Part shown: positions 44,585 through 52,397 of the stretch, piece by piece
Numbering within the stretch: the stretch's first letter is position 1
Layout: each line of letters starts with the position of its first letter
Assembly: GCA_049515655.1 (NCBI GenBank)
Contig: JBEKTW010000003.1
Span: forward strand, 176,856 to 240,855
From: JBEKTW01 sp049515655
GTDB taxonomy: Bacteria; Bacteroidota; Ignavibacteria; UBA10030; SZUA-254
Reading direction: 5' to 3'
Length of the DNA: 64,000 nt
Program-made: the position numbers and the translations under genes
The notes under the pieces: model-generated
Databases searched by the model: none
The model's input: the letters and a program-made list of their open reading frames with translations, nothing else
What the model was told of the DNA's origin: nothing

Positions 44585-44873
44585 AATTTATAGAAAATTC
44601 CCACAGCGACGGAGAGACGCCCCGCGTTTGCCACACCGCTAGGGACGTTCCCGTACGGACGGGGTAACCCTCATCCTTTCTGCCTCCCCTTCCCCCAACT
44701 TCGGGGGAAGGGGAGAATACCCAATGCCCGGGAAATTCAGGTACGCGTGCAGGCATGGGGACGTTCCCAAATGGAATTTGGGAACGAGATAACGCATGGG
44801 CATCTATGCCATCGCCCTCATGATCACCGGCGTGTTTGATTCTCACCGAGGAACGATTTATCTTGTGTACGCA
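44585..44873. repeat. Intergenic spacer with two strong palindromes
   Basis: The divergent spacer between the NicO gene and the SpoU methyltransferase. It holds a 13-bp perfect hairpin at 44684-44715 (CTCCCCTTCCCCC with GGGGGAAGGGGAG, loop AACTTC) and the inverted exact copy of the GTTCCC palindrome at 44762-44786. No other feature is seen except possible upstream start codons of the next gene. Confidence 0.6.
44762..44786. repeat. GTTCCC palindrome, copy 2
   Basis: A 25-bp palindrome that is the exact reverse complement of 30409-30433, including flanking CTC/GAG bases. Two identical copies 14 kb apart indicate a dispersed element. Confidence 0.75.
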
Positions 44874-45704
44874 ATGAACGAAGGGCTTAACGTAAAAACG
44901 ATTACCTCGCTCGATTCGACGGAGCTTCAGCCGTATCGCACCTTACGAAGGTCCGTTGAGCACATGGAGCACGGAATTTTCGTGGCCGAGGGAGAGAAAG
45001 TTGTCCGCCGTCTCCTCGCTTCGCAGCTCACCGTTCTATCGCTGCTCATCACGTCCGAACGGTTTAACCAGTTGAAACGCTCACGGGAAATTCCTCAACA
45101 GGCTGCGTTTACCGTGTTTCTGGCGGATAAAACAATTCTTGAGACAATTGTCGGGTATAACCTTCACCAGGGAATCATGGCTGTGGCAAAGGTTCCGGAG
45201 GAACCGACGCTTGAGAGACTTCTGAATGGCATTTCGAAACCGTATCTGTTCGTCGCTCTGGACGGGCTTGTGAATTCGGAGAACGTCGGGGTCATCGTGC
45301 GCAACTGCGCGGCGTTCGGCGTCGACGCCCTTCTCGTCGGAGAAACCTCAAGCAGTCCGTACTTACGCCGGGCGGTCCGGAATTCGATGGGGGCGGTATT
45401 CCAAATTCCGGTGATTCATGCGGGCGACCTTGCAGCGTCACTTCGGGATCTGGCCGAACGGCATCGGACAAAAGTGCTTGCGACGCTCCCCAGAGGCCGA
45501 TCGTTTATTCATGAAGCAGACCTTTCCGGAAACGTCTGCCTTGTGCTCGGGAATGAGGGGGATGGAGTTTCTCAGAGAATTCTCGATGTGTGCGCCGGGC
45601 ATATTGCAATCCCGATGACCGGTGGAATTGATTCCCTCAATGTCGCAAGCGCGAGCGCAGTGCTGTTGTACGATATTTTCAGACAGCGATCGTCGCGAGT
45701 ATGA
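44874..45704 (+). CDS. SpoU/TrmH-family RNA 2'-O-methyltransferase
   Basis: A 276-residue SPOUT methyltransferase. An N-terminal substrate-binding domain (GIFVAEGEKVVRRLLASQL, GYNLHQGIMAVAKVPEEP) precedes the knot domain with its three motifs: LVNSENVGVIVRNCAAFGVDA, LVLGNEGDGVSQRIL and IPMTGGIDSLNVASASAVLL. It resembles RlmB-like and TsnR-like enzymes, and the target RNA is unknown. Starts further upstream (ATG 44796, GTG 44865) are open, but the family begins near MNEGLNV. It overlaps the Nudix gene by four bases. Confidence 0.88.
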   Translation: MNEGLNVKTITSLDSTELQPYRTLRRSVEHMEHGIFVAEGEKVVRRLLASQLTVLSLLITSERFNQLKRSREIPQQAAFTVFLADKTILETIVGYNLHQGIMAVAKVPEEPTLERLLNGISKPYLFVALDGLVNSENVGVIVRNCAAFGVDALLVGETSSSPYLRRAVRNSMGAVFQIPVIHAGDLAASLRDLAERHRTKVLATLPRGRSFIHEADLSGNVCLVLGNEGDGVSQRILDVCAGHIAIPMTGGIDSLNVASASAVLLYDIFRQRSSRV

Positions 45705-46282
45705 TGCTCACAAGAGAACGGATCAAACAAGCACTTCTGGAGTATAGAAGGGTCGAAATTTCCCGGGAGCAGTATCTCGATTTCTCAAGGGCTGCGATTC
45801 TCATCCCGTTGTTTCCTGTGAACGACGAGCTTTCCGTGCTGCTCACAGTTCGGACACACGAAGTAGACACGCACAAAGGACAGATTTCTTTCCCGGGCGG
45901 TCTGCGCGATGAAACTGACGAGGATGCCGTTCACACGGCCCTTCGCGAGACCGAGGAAGAACTCGGCATCAACCCGAATAACATCGAAATACTGGGAACG
46001 CTCGACGACCTCAGCACACCGACTGGATTTATTATCACTCCGGTTGTCGGTCACTTCCGGACAAAACCGGCACTTATGCTGAATACGTCGGAGGTTGCGG
46101 AAACTTTTTCTGTCCCCCTTTCATTCTTCGTGGAGGAAAAAAACGGCAGGTGGGAAATGAGGAACAGGGGTGATTCTCAAATGAAGGTTTGGTTCTACCA
46201 ATACGGAAAATATCTTATCTGGGGCGCGACGGCCGCCATAATGAAGAACCTCCTCAAGCTTGCCACCGCCGAGAATACATGA
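45701..46282 (+). CDS. Nudix hydrolase, CoA-pyrophosphatase (NudL) type
   Basis: A 193-residue Nudix protein. The Nudix box reads GGLRDETDEDAVHTALRE-TEEELGI and is preceded by KGQISFPGG, the NudL-type lead-in. FPVNDELSVLLTVRTHEV and WGATAAIMKNLL also fit the CoA/ADP-ribose pyrophosphatase group. The ATG overlaps the upstream stop (ATGA), so it is translated with the SpoU gene. Confidence 0.88.
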   Translation: MMLTRERIKQALLEYRRVEISREQYLDFSRAAILIPLFPVNDELSVLLTVRTHEVDTHKGQISFPGGLRDETDEDAVHTALRETEEELGINPNNIEILGTLDDLSTPTGFIITPVVGHFRTKPALMLNTSEVAETFSVPLSFFVEEKNGRWEMRNRGDSQMKVWFYQYGKYLIWGATAAIMKNLLKLATAENT

Positions 46283-46307
46283 TAGAGTTATTCCCCCCGT
46301 AGAAGGT

Positions 46308-46733
46308 CTATTGAACTTCGATCAGTTCCTTGTTTGCAAAGAAGAAATTAATCTCGAACTTCGCATTCTCAGGAGAGTCCGATCCATGGACGATATTTTC
46401 CCCCTTGTTATCGGCATAGAGTTTCCGAATTGTTCCCGGAGCGGCATCTTTTGGGTCGGTTGCTCCGATGAGCGTCCGGAAATCCGCCACGGCATTTTCT
46501 TTTTCCAGTGCGATCGGAACGCAGGGGCCGGAACTCATGAATTCAACGAGCCCGTCATAAAACGGCTTTCCTTTGTGCACGGCGTAGAATCCGCCGGCAG
46601 TTTCCTTCGTGAGCCGGGTTTTCTTCAATGCAACGACTTTGAAACCCGCTTTCTCAATACGGGCAATAACTTCGCCAACAAGTTTCTTCTTGACGCAATC
46701 CGGTTTTAGTATCGCAAGTGTACGTTCGATCAC
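46308..46733 (-). CDS. ndk: Nucleoside diphosphate kinase
   Basis: Transfers gamma-phosphate between nucleoside di- and triphosphates. The 141 residues contain the opening ERTLAILKPDCVKKKLVGEVI, GKPFYDGLVEFMSSGPCV, and the active-site histidine in NIVHGSDSPENAKFEINFFF. Length and motifs are standard. It is the last of a run of minus-strand genes reaching back to purC. Confidence 0.97.
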   Translation of the reverse strand: MIERTLAILKPDCVKKKLVGEVIARIEKAGFKVVALKKTRLTKETAGGFYAVHKGKPFYDGLVEFMSSGPCVPIALEKENAVADFRTLIGATDPKDAAPGTIRKLYADNKGENIVHGSDSPENAKFEINFFFANKELIEVQ

Positions 46734-46823
46734 GATATCTCCATAGTAGTGATGTTACGCAGAGCTATAATTCTTGGTGACAAATCTAAAGTATAATTTC
46801 GGATTCGCTTGGAATTTAGAGTT

Positions 46824-47189
46824 TCATTCAGTTGGATATCTCAGCTCATTCCACCTTCTCCACCCTCCATCCATCGAGACGACATTCGTGTATCCCATTT
46901 TCTGAAGATTATCCGCTGCGAGCGCCGTACGATACCCACCGCCGCAGTAAAGGACGATTTCCCTATCCTTGGAGGGAACCAGTTTTTCAATGTCACGCTC
47001 GATGATTCCCTTCCCAAGATGAATCGCCCGAACGATATGCCCCTTTTCCCATTCGTGGTCTTCCCGTATATCGATGAGCAAGAAATCATCTCCCCGGTCG
47101 AGCCGTGACTTGACTTTTTCCGGAGAGGTCTCTTTGATGCGAGTTTTTGCATCGTTTACCAACGCGAGAAACGCCGCTGAGTGTTCCAT
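46824..47189 (-). CDS. Single-domain rhodanese-like sulfurtransferase
   Basis: A 121-residue single rhodanese domain: LLIDIREDHEWEKGHIVRAIHLGKG, the active-site cysteine loop VLYCGGGYRTALAAD, and the closing YTNVVSMDGGWRRW. It lacks a signal peptide, so it is cytosolic. The loop CGGGYR fits persulfide transfer, but the partner is unknown. The next minus-strand coding stretch upstream is a small unassigned ORF after sucD. Confidence 0.9.
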   Translation of the reverse strand: MEHSAAFLALVNDAKTRIKETSPEKVKSRLDRGDDFLLIDIREDHEWEKGHIVRAIHLGKGIIERDIEKLVPSKDREIVLYCGGGYRTALAADNLQKMGYTNVVSMDGGWRRWNELRYPTE

Positions 47190-47201
47190 GTTTTGGACCG
47201 A

Positions 47202-47375
47202 TTAATGAGGTTCCTTGCGCCGGAGAACAATAATCTGGGTGTCGGGTACGCCGGCATCGTACTCCTGAGACAGGACCGCAGCCATCCCCGATGCATTCGT
47301 ATCTTCCGCGAATACGAAAATGTAATCGAAAGCGTAACGAATCTTGAAAATGAAGGGTTTGTCCCGCGAGTTGAT
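47202..47375 (-). CDS. Small conserved-looking ORF between sucD and the rhodanese gene, without a standard start
   Basis: The frame ...DKPFIFKIRYAFDYIFVFAE, then DTNASGMAAVLSQEYD, AGVPDTQIIVLRRKEPH, stop, is open from 47381 to 47202 and looks coding: aromatic-rich start, good amphipathic composition, no rare-codon runs. Two TAA codons, the first being the sucD stop, precede it in the same frame. There is no ATG, GTG or TTG before the internal ATG at about the 30th codon, so initiation would need ATC (47375) or ATT, or a reading error. AAAAGG lies suitably upstream. About 57 residues. No family recognised. Confidence 0.4.
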   Translation of the reverse strand: MNSRDKPFIFKIRYAFDYIFVFAEDTNASGMAAVLSQEYDAGVPDTQIIVLRRKEPH

Positions 47376-47384
47376 TCTTGTTTA

Positions 47385-48383
47385 TTACCTTTTCTTTTCC
47401 CGAGCTTGCGGTCGTGCCCGGCGTTTTGTGGAAGGCCGGGACATCTGTTTTCCTTTCGATACAACGACAGATATTTTGCGGAGGCTCTTTCCCAAAACTT
47501 TTTTCACCGTTTCCCCGATCAGCGCGGGACTTTCCACGACATGGATTCCGGCCTCGCGCATCGCCAGCATTTTTTCCGCGGCGGTTCCCTTCCCGCCGGA
47601 GATGATCGCGCCGGCGTGTCCCATGCGCCTGCCTGGAGGGGCGGTACGGCCTGCGACAAAACCGATGACTGGTTTCTTGAAATGTCTCTTGACATACTCC
47701 GCCGCTTCTTCCTCGGCGGTCCCGCCAATTTCTCCGATCATGATGACCGCATCCGTGCCGTCGTCGTCCTTAAAAAGTTTCAGCAAATCGATGAAGCGGG
47801 TTCCGACGACCGGGTCGCCGCCGATCCCGACACAGGTCGACTGGCCAAGCCCGAGCTCGGTCACCTGCCATACAGCTTCGTAGGTCAATGTTCCGCTGCG
47901 GGAGATGACGCCGACCGTGCCGGGACGATGAATGAAACCCGGCATGATCCCGATTTTACACTGGCCCGGCGTAATAATACCGGGACAGTTTGGACCGATC
48001 AGGCGAGTGCCCGTTCGCTGAAGATATTCGTAGACCTTGACCATATCGCGGGCCGGTATACCTTCGGTGATCGCCACGACGACTTTGACGCCGGCTTCCG
48101 CCGCTTCCATAATCGCTTCGGCCGCGAACGACGCCGGCACAAAGATCACCGCGGTGTTGGCACCTTCACGTGCGACGGCATCGGCAACCGTATTGAAGAC
48201 CGGAACGGGTCTCGCGAAAGGATACTGCTCGTTCCCGCCGTACGATAACCCGCCTTTGCCAGGAGTAACCCCGGCAACGACGTTGGTTCCATACGCGATC
48301 ATTTGCTGAGTGTGGAATGTTCCTTCGCCGCCGGTAATTCCCTGGACGACGAGACGTGTCTTATGATCGACGAGGATGCTCAT
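47385..48383 (-). CDS. sucD: Succinate--CoA ligase alpha subunit with basic C-terminal extension
   Basis: The citric-acid-cycle enzyme subunit carrying the phospho-histidine. The 332 residues show the CoA-binding Rossmann domain (RLVVQGITGGEGTFHTQQMIAYGTN), RLIGPNCPGIITPG, GIGGDPVVGTRFIDLLKLF and the active His in GHAGAIISGGKGTAAEKML. The usual enzyme ends soon after IGETVKKVL. Here about 35 extra residues rich in Lys/Arg follow (KGKQMSRPSTKRRARPQARE). The sucC partner is not in the window. Confidence 0.94.
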   Translation of the reverse strand: MSILVDHKTRLVVQGITGGEGTFHTQQMIAYGTNVVAGVTPGKGGLSYGGNEQYPFARPVPVFNTVADAVAREGANTAVIFVPASFAAEAIMEAAEAGVKVVVAITEGIPARDMVKVYEYLQRTGTRLIGPNCPGIITPGQCKIGIMPGFIHRPGTVGVISRSGTLTYEAVWQVTELGLGQSTCVGIGGDPVVGTRFIDLLKLFKDDDGTDAVIMIGEIGGTAEEEAAEYVKRHFKKPVIGFVAGRTAPPGRRMGHAGAIISGGKGTAAEKMLAMREAGIHVVESPALIGETVKKVLGKSLRKISVVVSKGKQMSRPSTKRRARPQAREKKR

Positions 48384-48536
48384 AGTTCAAATCAAGAGGA
48401 AAATAGTTCTTCGGAGTGACGGAGCCGTACTACAGGTCCGGTGGTCATGGAAAATTCCGGTCGCGGAACGGGATCGGCGATGTAACATCCCCCGGCAACT
48501 CAGGTTCTTCCTTACACTACTTTACCGTCAGACCGG

Positions 48537-48734
48537 CTATTCGGTTTTCTTTTGTTCGACCTTCTTATCTTCAACAGGCTTCTCAAGCTCGTCCTGGATG
48601 TCCCGAGAAGCTTTCTTGAACTCACGGATACCTTTTCCCAGGCCCTGCATGAACTCTGGAATCTTTTTTGCTCCGAATAACACCAGAATCACAAGAGCAA
48701 TCAACATTATTTCCGGTGCACCTAAATTACCCAT
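48537..48734 (-). CDS. tatA: Twin-arginine translocase TatA/E-type subunit
   Basis: A 65-residue protein with the TatA layout: a short N-terminus, a membrane helix (IMLIALVILVLFG), the hinge FGAKKIPEFMQGLGKGIREFK and a charged amphipathic tail (EKPVEDKKVEQKKTE). It forms the pore of the Tat export machine for folded proteins. No tatC is nearby. It starts 3 bases after purQ, so it is probably co-transcribed. Confidence 0.93.
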   Translation of the reverse strand: MGNLGAPEIMLIALVILVLFGAKKIPEFMQGLGKGIREFKKASRDIQDELEKPVEDKKVEQKKTE

Positions 48735-48737
48735 GGC

Positions 48738-49478
48738 CTAACTCCTTTCTGCTTCCACCTGTTCGTTAATGTGTTCTTCAAGAATAAAACTATCGGTCAA
48801 TGAATTGAAAAGCTTCTGCCCGTCCGTATGCCCTAGCAGCGGGTCCGACGCACGTTCCGGGTGGGGCATCATTCCCATGACGTTTCCGCGTTCGTTCATG
48901 ATCCCGGCGATATTCGACAACGAGCCGTTTGGATTTGCCGCATCCGTAATCCTTCCTTCGGGATCGCAGTACCGGAATAGAATCTGGCCGTTCTCTTCCA
49001 TCCGGCGGAGCGTTGCATTGTCCACGATATAATTCCCATCACCGTGGGCAATTGGCATGTTCAATACTTCTCCGTGTTGGCACCGGGAGGTCAACCGCGT
49101 TCCCGGGTTTTCCACACGGAGGTGAACATACTTGCAAACGAACGTCAGGCAATCATTCCGCAGCAGCGCGCCGGGCAGCAATCCGGCCTCGCACAAGATC
49201 TGGAATCCGTTGCAAATTCCTAAAACGATGCCTCCGCGATGCGCGAAGGAAACTACTTCTTTCATGATCGGTGAAAACCGTGCGATGGCTCCGCAGCGAA
49301 GATAATCCCCGTAAGAAAATCCGCCTGGCAGGATGACCACGTCGACGTTTTCAAGATCCGAATCTTTGTGCCAGAGAAAACGCACATCCTGATGAAAAAT
49401 ATCCTTCAGGACGTACTGCGCGTCATGGTCGCAATTCGACCCGGGGAAAACAACGACGCCGAATTTAGGATTTCTCAT
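48738..49478 (-). CDS. purQ: Phosphoribosylformylglycinamidine synthase, glutaminase subunit
   Basis: Class-I glutamine amidotransferase supplying ammonia for FGAM synthesis. The 246 residues start KFGVVVFPGSNCDHDAQYVL. The nucleophile is in GGIVLGICNGFQIL, and the His/Glu of the triad are in MMPHPERAS. It is separate from the large PurL, so the trimeric PurS/Q/L form is used. purS lies just upstream; purL is not in the window. Confidence 0.96.
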   Translation of the reverse strand: MRNPKFGVVVFPGSNCDHDAQYVLKDIFHQDVRFLWHKDSDLENVDVVILPGGFSYGDYLRCGAIARFSPIMKEVVSFAHRGGIVLGICNGFQILCEAGLLPGALLRNDCLTFVCKYVHLRVENPGTRLTSRCQHGEVLNMPIAHGDGNYIVDNATLRRMEENGQILFRYCDPEGRITDAANPNGSLSNIAGIMNERGNVMGMMPHPERASDPLLGHTDGQKLFNSLTDSFILEEHINEQVEAERS

Positions 49479-49548
49479 CGCTCTGGCTGACTGGAGTCAG
49501 CACATTTGTTTGTGCTTTTTGCTGTCAACGCACATATCATCGCCGGAT

Positions 49549-49797
49549 TCAGATCCTTTCCACCGAGAATGTATAATCTTCCATGACCGGATTTGCCAGC
49601 AACTTCGTACACGCCTCACGTGTAATACGCTCGGCTTCCTCTTTACCCGAACAATCGATTTTCATCTCGATATATTTACCCATGCGGATTTCCCGAACCG
49701 TGCTCATCCCGAGACTTTCCACCGCGTGGTATACGGCTTTCCCTTGCGGGTCAAGGATCGATCGCCGGAGTGTAACGGTTACCTTTGCCAGATACAA
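49549..49797 (-). CDS. purS: Phosphoribosylformylglycinamidine synthase subunit PurS
   Basis: An 82-residue protein that bridges PurQ and PurL. The sequence KVTVTLRRSILDPQGKAVYH, SLGMSTVREIRMGKYIEMKI and TREACTKLLANPVMEDYTFSV is characteristic. It is 70 bases upstream of purQ and 14 bases after pssA. Confidence 0.94.
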   Translation of the reverse strand: MYLAKVTVTLRRSILDPQGKAVYHAVESLGMSTVREIRMGKYIEMKIDCSGKEEAERITREACTKLLANPVMEDYTFSVERI

Positions 49798-49811
49798 AAT
49801 CTCACATCCTT

Positions 49812-50579
49812 CTAAACATCAACACTCGTTATTTCAGTTTCCTTTTCATCGGCGCTGCTCACGGGTGGATGGAGAGCATGTTGAATTGACTGAACGACAT
49901 AACGGATCGGGCCCGTCGCTATGTAGAACACAAAACACGGGAAGAGCGCCCCTCCTTGCGTGAGCACGATCGCCGTCAGAGCCACAACTCCGACAGTGAA
50001 TCGCAAGGGGTGCTGCATGATTCCCCGGCGCGTGATTTTCGGAAGGTTATCGTACTTGATGCTGCTCACCATAAGCAACGAAACAATGAGAACAAGAAAT
50101 ATGAGCAACAAGGCCTCAAGGCCGCCAAACCCGTTGGCTGCCGTGTAGTAGGTCAGCACGTACGCGCTGATCATAATTCCGGCCGCCGGGATCGGAAGGC
50201 CTTTGAAATAATCTTTGTCGTAACCGACGAGCTGGACGTTGAATCGCGCCAACCGCATCGCTCCGAACACCAGCGGAAATGAGCTTATGAGAACGCCGAT
50301 GCCCTCCAGCGTATGGAGGTGAATCGTATACACGAGAAATGAGGGCGCGGCGCCGAAGGATATGACGTCGGAGAGGGAGTCAAACTCAACGCCGAAGTCG
50401 CTGAACGATCTTGTCACGCGCGCCATCATGCCGTCGAGGACATCGCAAATCCCGGCAAGAATGATGAACCATGCTGCGGTCGGGAAATCGTTCTGTGCAG
50501 TATGAATGATGGAAAGAAATCCACAAAACATGTTAAGCACGGTGAACAAGCTCGGAACGACAGCTCGGGTAATTCTCAT
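49812..50579 (-). CDS. pssA: CDP-diacylglycerol--serine O-phosphatidyltransferase
   Basis: Makes phosphatidylserine from CDP-diacylglycerol and serine in the membrane. About 255 residues with several hydrophobic segments and the CDP-alcohol motif DGMMARVTRSFSDFGVEFD-SLSD. The start MRITRAVVPSLFTVLNMFCG at 50579 has GGAGAAC upstream. A longer frame to 50720 overlaps psd and is Arg-rich, so it is rejected. The preceding gene is psd, completing the route to phosphatidylethanolamine. Confidence 0.94.
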   Translation of the reverse strand: MRITRAVVPSLFTVLNMFCGFLSIIHTAQNDFPTAAWFIILAGICDVLDGMMARVTRSFSDFGVEFDSLSDVISFGAAPSFLVYTIHLHTLEGIGVLISSFPLVFGAMRLARFNVQLVGYDKDYFKGLPIPAAGIMISAYVLTYYTAANGFGGLEALLLIFLVLIVSLLMVSSIKYDNLPKITRRGIMQHPLRFTVGVVALTAIVLTQGGALFPCFVFYIATGPIRYVVQSIQHALHPPVSSADEKETEITSVDV

Positions 50580-50610
50580 TCTAGTTCTCCATCGCCGGTT
50601 TGGTTGGCGC

Positions 50611-51288
50611 TCATTCCACCTCCGGGGCAACCAAGCCCGATGAAAACCTGGCAAGAATCGTCTCGCCCCCACGGACATTTTCATGCAACCGGACGACAAT
50701 TTCCGTACCCTTCGGCACAATCACATCGACGCGGGATCCGAATTTGATCATCCCGAACCGCTCGCCCGCCGTAGCTGTCTGACCGACATTCACGTGCACA
50801 ACAATTCTCCGCGCGACAGCGCCGGCAATTTGCTTGAAAAGGACTTTTTGTCCCTTATTCTCCATCCCAATATGCGTTCGTTCGTTTTGTTCAGAGGATT
50901 TCTCGTCAAAAGCAACAATGTAATCACCACGAATATAGCGAAAATATTTCACAATACCAGAAATGGGGAATCGGTTGACATGCACATTCAGGGGAGACAT
51001 GAAGATACTCACCTGGATTGCCTCCGTTTTAAGGTACTCCGGCTCGAACAACTCTTTGATCACAACGACCTTCCCGTCCGCCGGCGAAATAACGGTGTTA
51101 TCCTGCTGCGGAGTCGAACGATCGGGATCCCGAAAGAAACTCAGCACGAAGGCCGACGAGACCCCGACTAGGGCAAGGAGCACGCCTCTCACAACTTCCT
51201 GATGAATGATGGTGAAGCAACACACGACGGCCAGAGCGGCGAGCCCGAAGAATTTGAGCAGGACTCCTAGGCCGTATTTACTGAGCAC
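50611..51288 (-). CDS. psd: Phosphatidylserine decarboxylase proenzyme (short type)
   Basis: Decarboxylates phosphatidylserine to phosphatidylethanolamine. The 225-residue short form has N-terminal membrane helices (LLKFFGLAALAVVCCFTII), FFRDPDRSTPQQDNTVISPADGKV, MSPLNVHVNRFPISG, and the self-cleavage site in FGMIKFGSRVDV (Gly-Ser), where the serine becomes the pyruvoyl group. It lies 31 bases upstream of pssA and 13 bases after purC. Confidence 0.94.
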   Translation of the reverse strand: MLSKYGLGVLLKFFGLAALAVVCCFTIIHQEVVRGVLLALVGVSSAFVLSFFRDPDRSTPQQDNTVISPADGKVVVIKELFEPEYLKTEAIQVSIFMSPLNVHVNRFPISGIVKYFRYIRGDYIVAFDEKSSEQNERTHIGMENKGQKVLFKQIAGAVARRIVVHVNVGQTATAGERFGMIKFGSRVDVIVPKGTEIVVRLHENVRGGETILARFSSGLVAPEVE

Positions 51289-51301
51289 CGCAGTGCCTTT
51301 C

Positions 51302-52063
51302 TCAGACTTTCACCGTCAGACGGTCGAACAGTTCGTTATAGGTCTCTTCCGCGGATCCTTCGTGCACGACAAATCGGTCTCTCTTAGCGCCGTTATCACT
51401 CGCAGTATCCCAGATGAGACATTTCGCCGGGGAGAAATCGCCGCCGACGTACAACTGGCCGTGGAAGCGACCGAATTCAAGCTTGAGTCCAACAAGCGTA
51501 AGCTTTCGTCTGTCGCACAGGCTCCGGAGAACTGCATTCACTTTGGAGGTAAGCCGATTCATCTGCCTGAATTCCTCGGGTGTTGCGATCTTAAAGGCAT
51601 ACATGTGATGTTCATTCAGCCACTGCAGGCCGGGGTGGGCATTTTTATGATAATACTCGAACACCGGGAAGACGAGGGGAGTTCCTTGGTGCAAGTTGAA
51701 CCGGGCCGCAAATTCGCCAAAGGCGATATTGTAGACGGTCACGAGGAGCGGGATCATCTCCAGCCGGCGTATCATCATTTCATCGTCGGATTCCTTGCGA
51801 ACAAAGTGCGTAGGAATATGAAAACCGGCAAGGTAATCGAACAGATAGCTCGAAATATCATTCTTAATGGCCCCGATACCCTTTGTTTTGCCGTTCCGTT
51901 TCCCATCGAGAAACCCGTCGTCCTTAAACTTATACACCACAAACTCCTGGCGGTCGATGGAAGATGGTTGTGTTTCTTTTCCATCGAACAGAAGTTCCCG
52001 CTTTGAGTTTTTCACCGAAGGATTGCGCTTGGGGGCGGGTGAAGAGTGCGGATGTTGCTTCAT
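51302..52063 (-). CDS. purC: Phosphoribosylaminoimidazole-succinocarboxamide synthase
   Basis: Joins CAIR and aspartate in purine synthesis. About 253 residues: KRELLFDGKETQPSSIDRQ, GIGAIKNDISSYLFDYL, VTVYNIAFGEFAARF and LKLEFGRFHGQLYVGGDFSP, each matching the PurC fold in order. The N-terminal 13 residues upstream of MKQHPHSS are left out because the ATG at 52063 is the better start. It begins a co-directional run purC-psd-pssA-purS-purQ-tatA. Confidence 0.9.
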   Translation of the reverse strand: MKQHPHSSPAPKRNPSVKNSKRELLFDGKETQPSSIDRQEFVVYKFKDDGFLDGKRNGKTKGIGAIKNDISSYLFDYLAGFHIPTHFVRKESDDEMMIRRLEMIPLLVTVYNIAFGEFAARFNLHQGTPLVFPVFEYYHKNAHPGLQWLNEHHMYAFKIATPEEFRQMNRLTSKVNAVLRSLCDRRKLTLVGLKLEFGRFHGQLYVGGDFSPAKCLIWDTASDNGAKRDRFVVHEGSAEETYNELFDRLTVKV

Positions 52064-52130
52064 AAGTATGATAATGTGATCAAGGTGATGCAATGATAGC
52101 AAAATTACGATAGAAAGTCAAACACGCAGA

Positions 52131-52397
52131 TCACATCTCCCGGGAAATATCTTCAACTGCAAGCTGTGATTTTTCCCGGGTAGATATGTGAAGCCATTTC
52201 TGGGTTACCTCCTGAAAATCTGGTTGCAGCAATTCTGCCCATCGAAGGATCTTATCTGTGCATAGCAGTACATGACTCTTGCTGTGTACGTTGTCATTAT
52301 GGACAAGGCGCAAGAAATTCCATCTCGGCCATGCCCATATCCAAACGGCGCGCGAGCTTGGACTGAATCCGAAAAGCTTCTCTAACCAGGGCTCCAT
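52131..52397 (-). CDS. Doubtful small ORF after the large secreted protein
   Basis: 88 residues, no recognised family, Trp-rich (AVWIWAWPRWNFLRL). Its ATG overlaps the stop of the 52397-54958 gene in a TGATG junction, which favours coupled expression. The composition is odd and there are no other coding signs, so it may be chance. It could also be a remnant of a third gene of this cluster. Confidence 0.3.
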   Translation of the reverse strand: MEPWLEKLFGFSPSSRAVWIWAWPRWNFLRLVHNDNVHSKSHVLLCTDKILRWAELLQPDFQEVTQKWLHISTREKSQLAVEDISREM

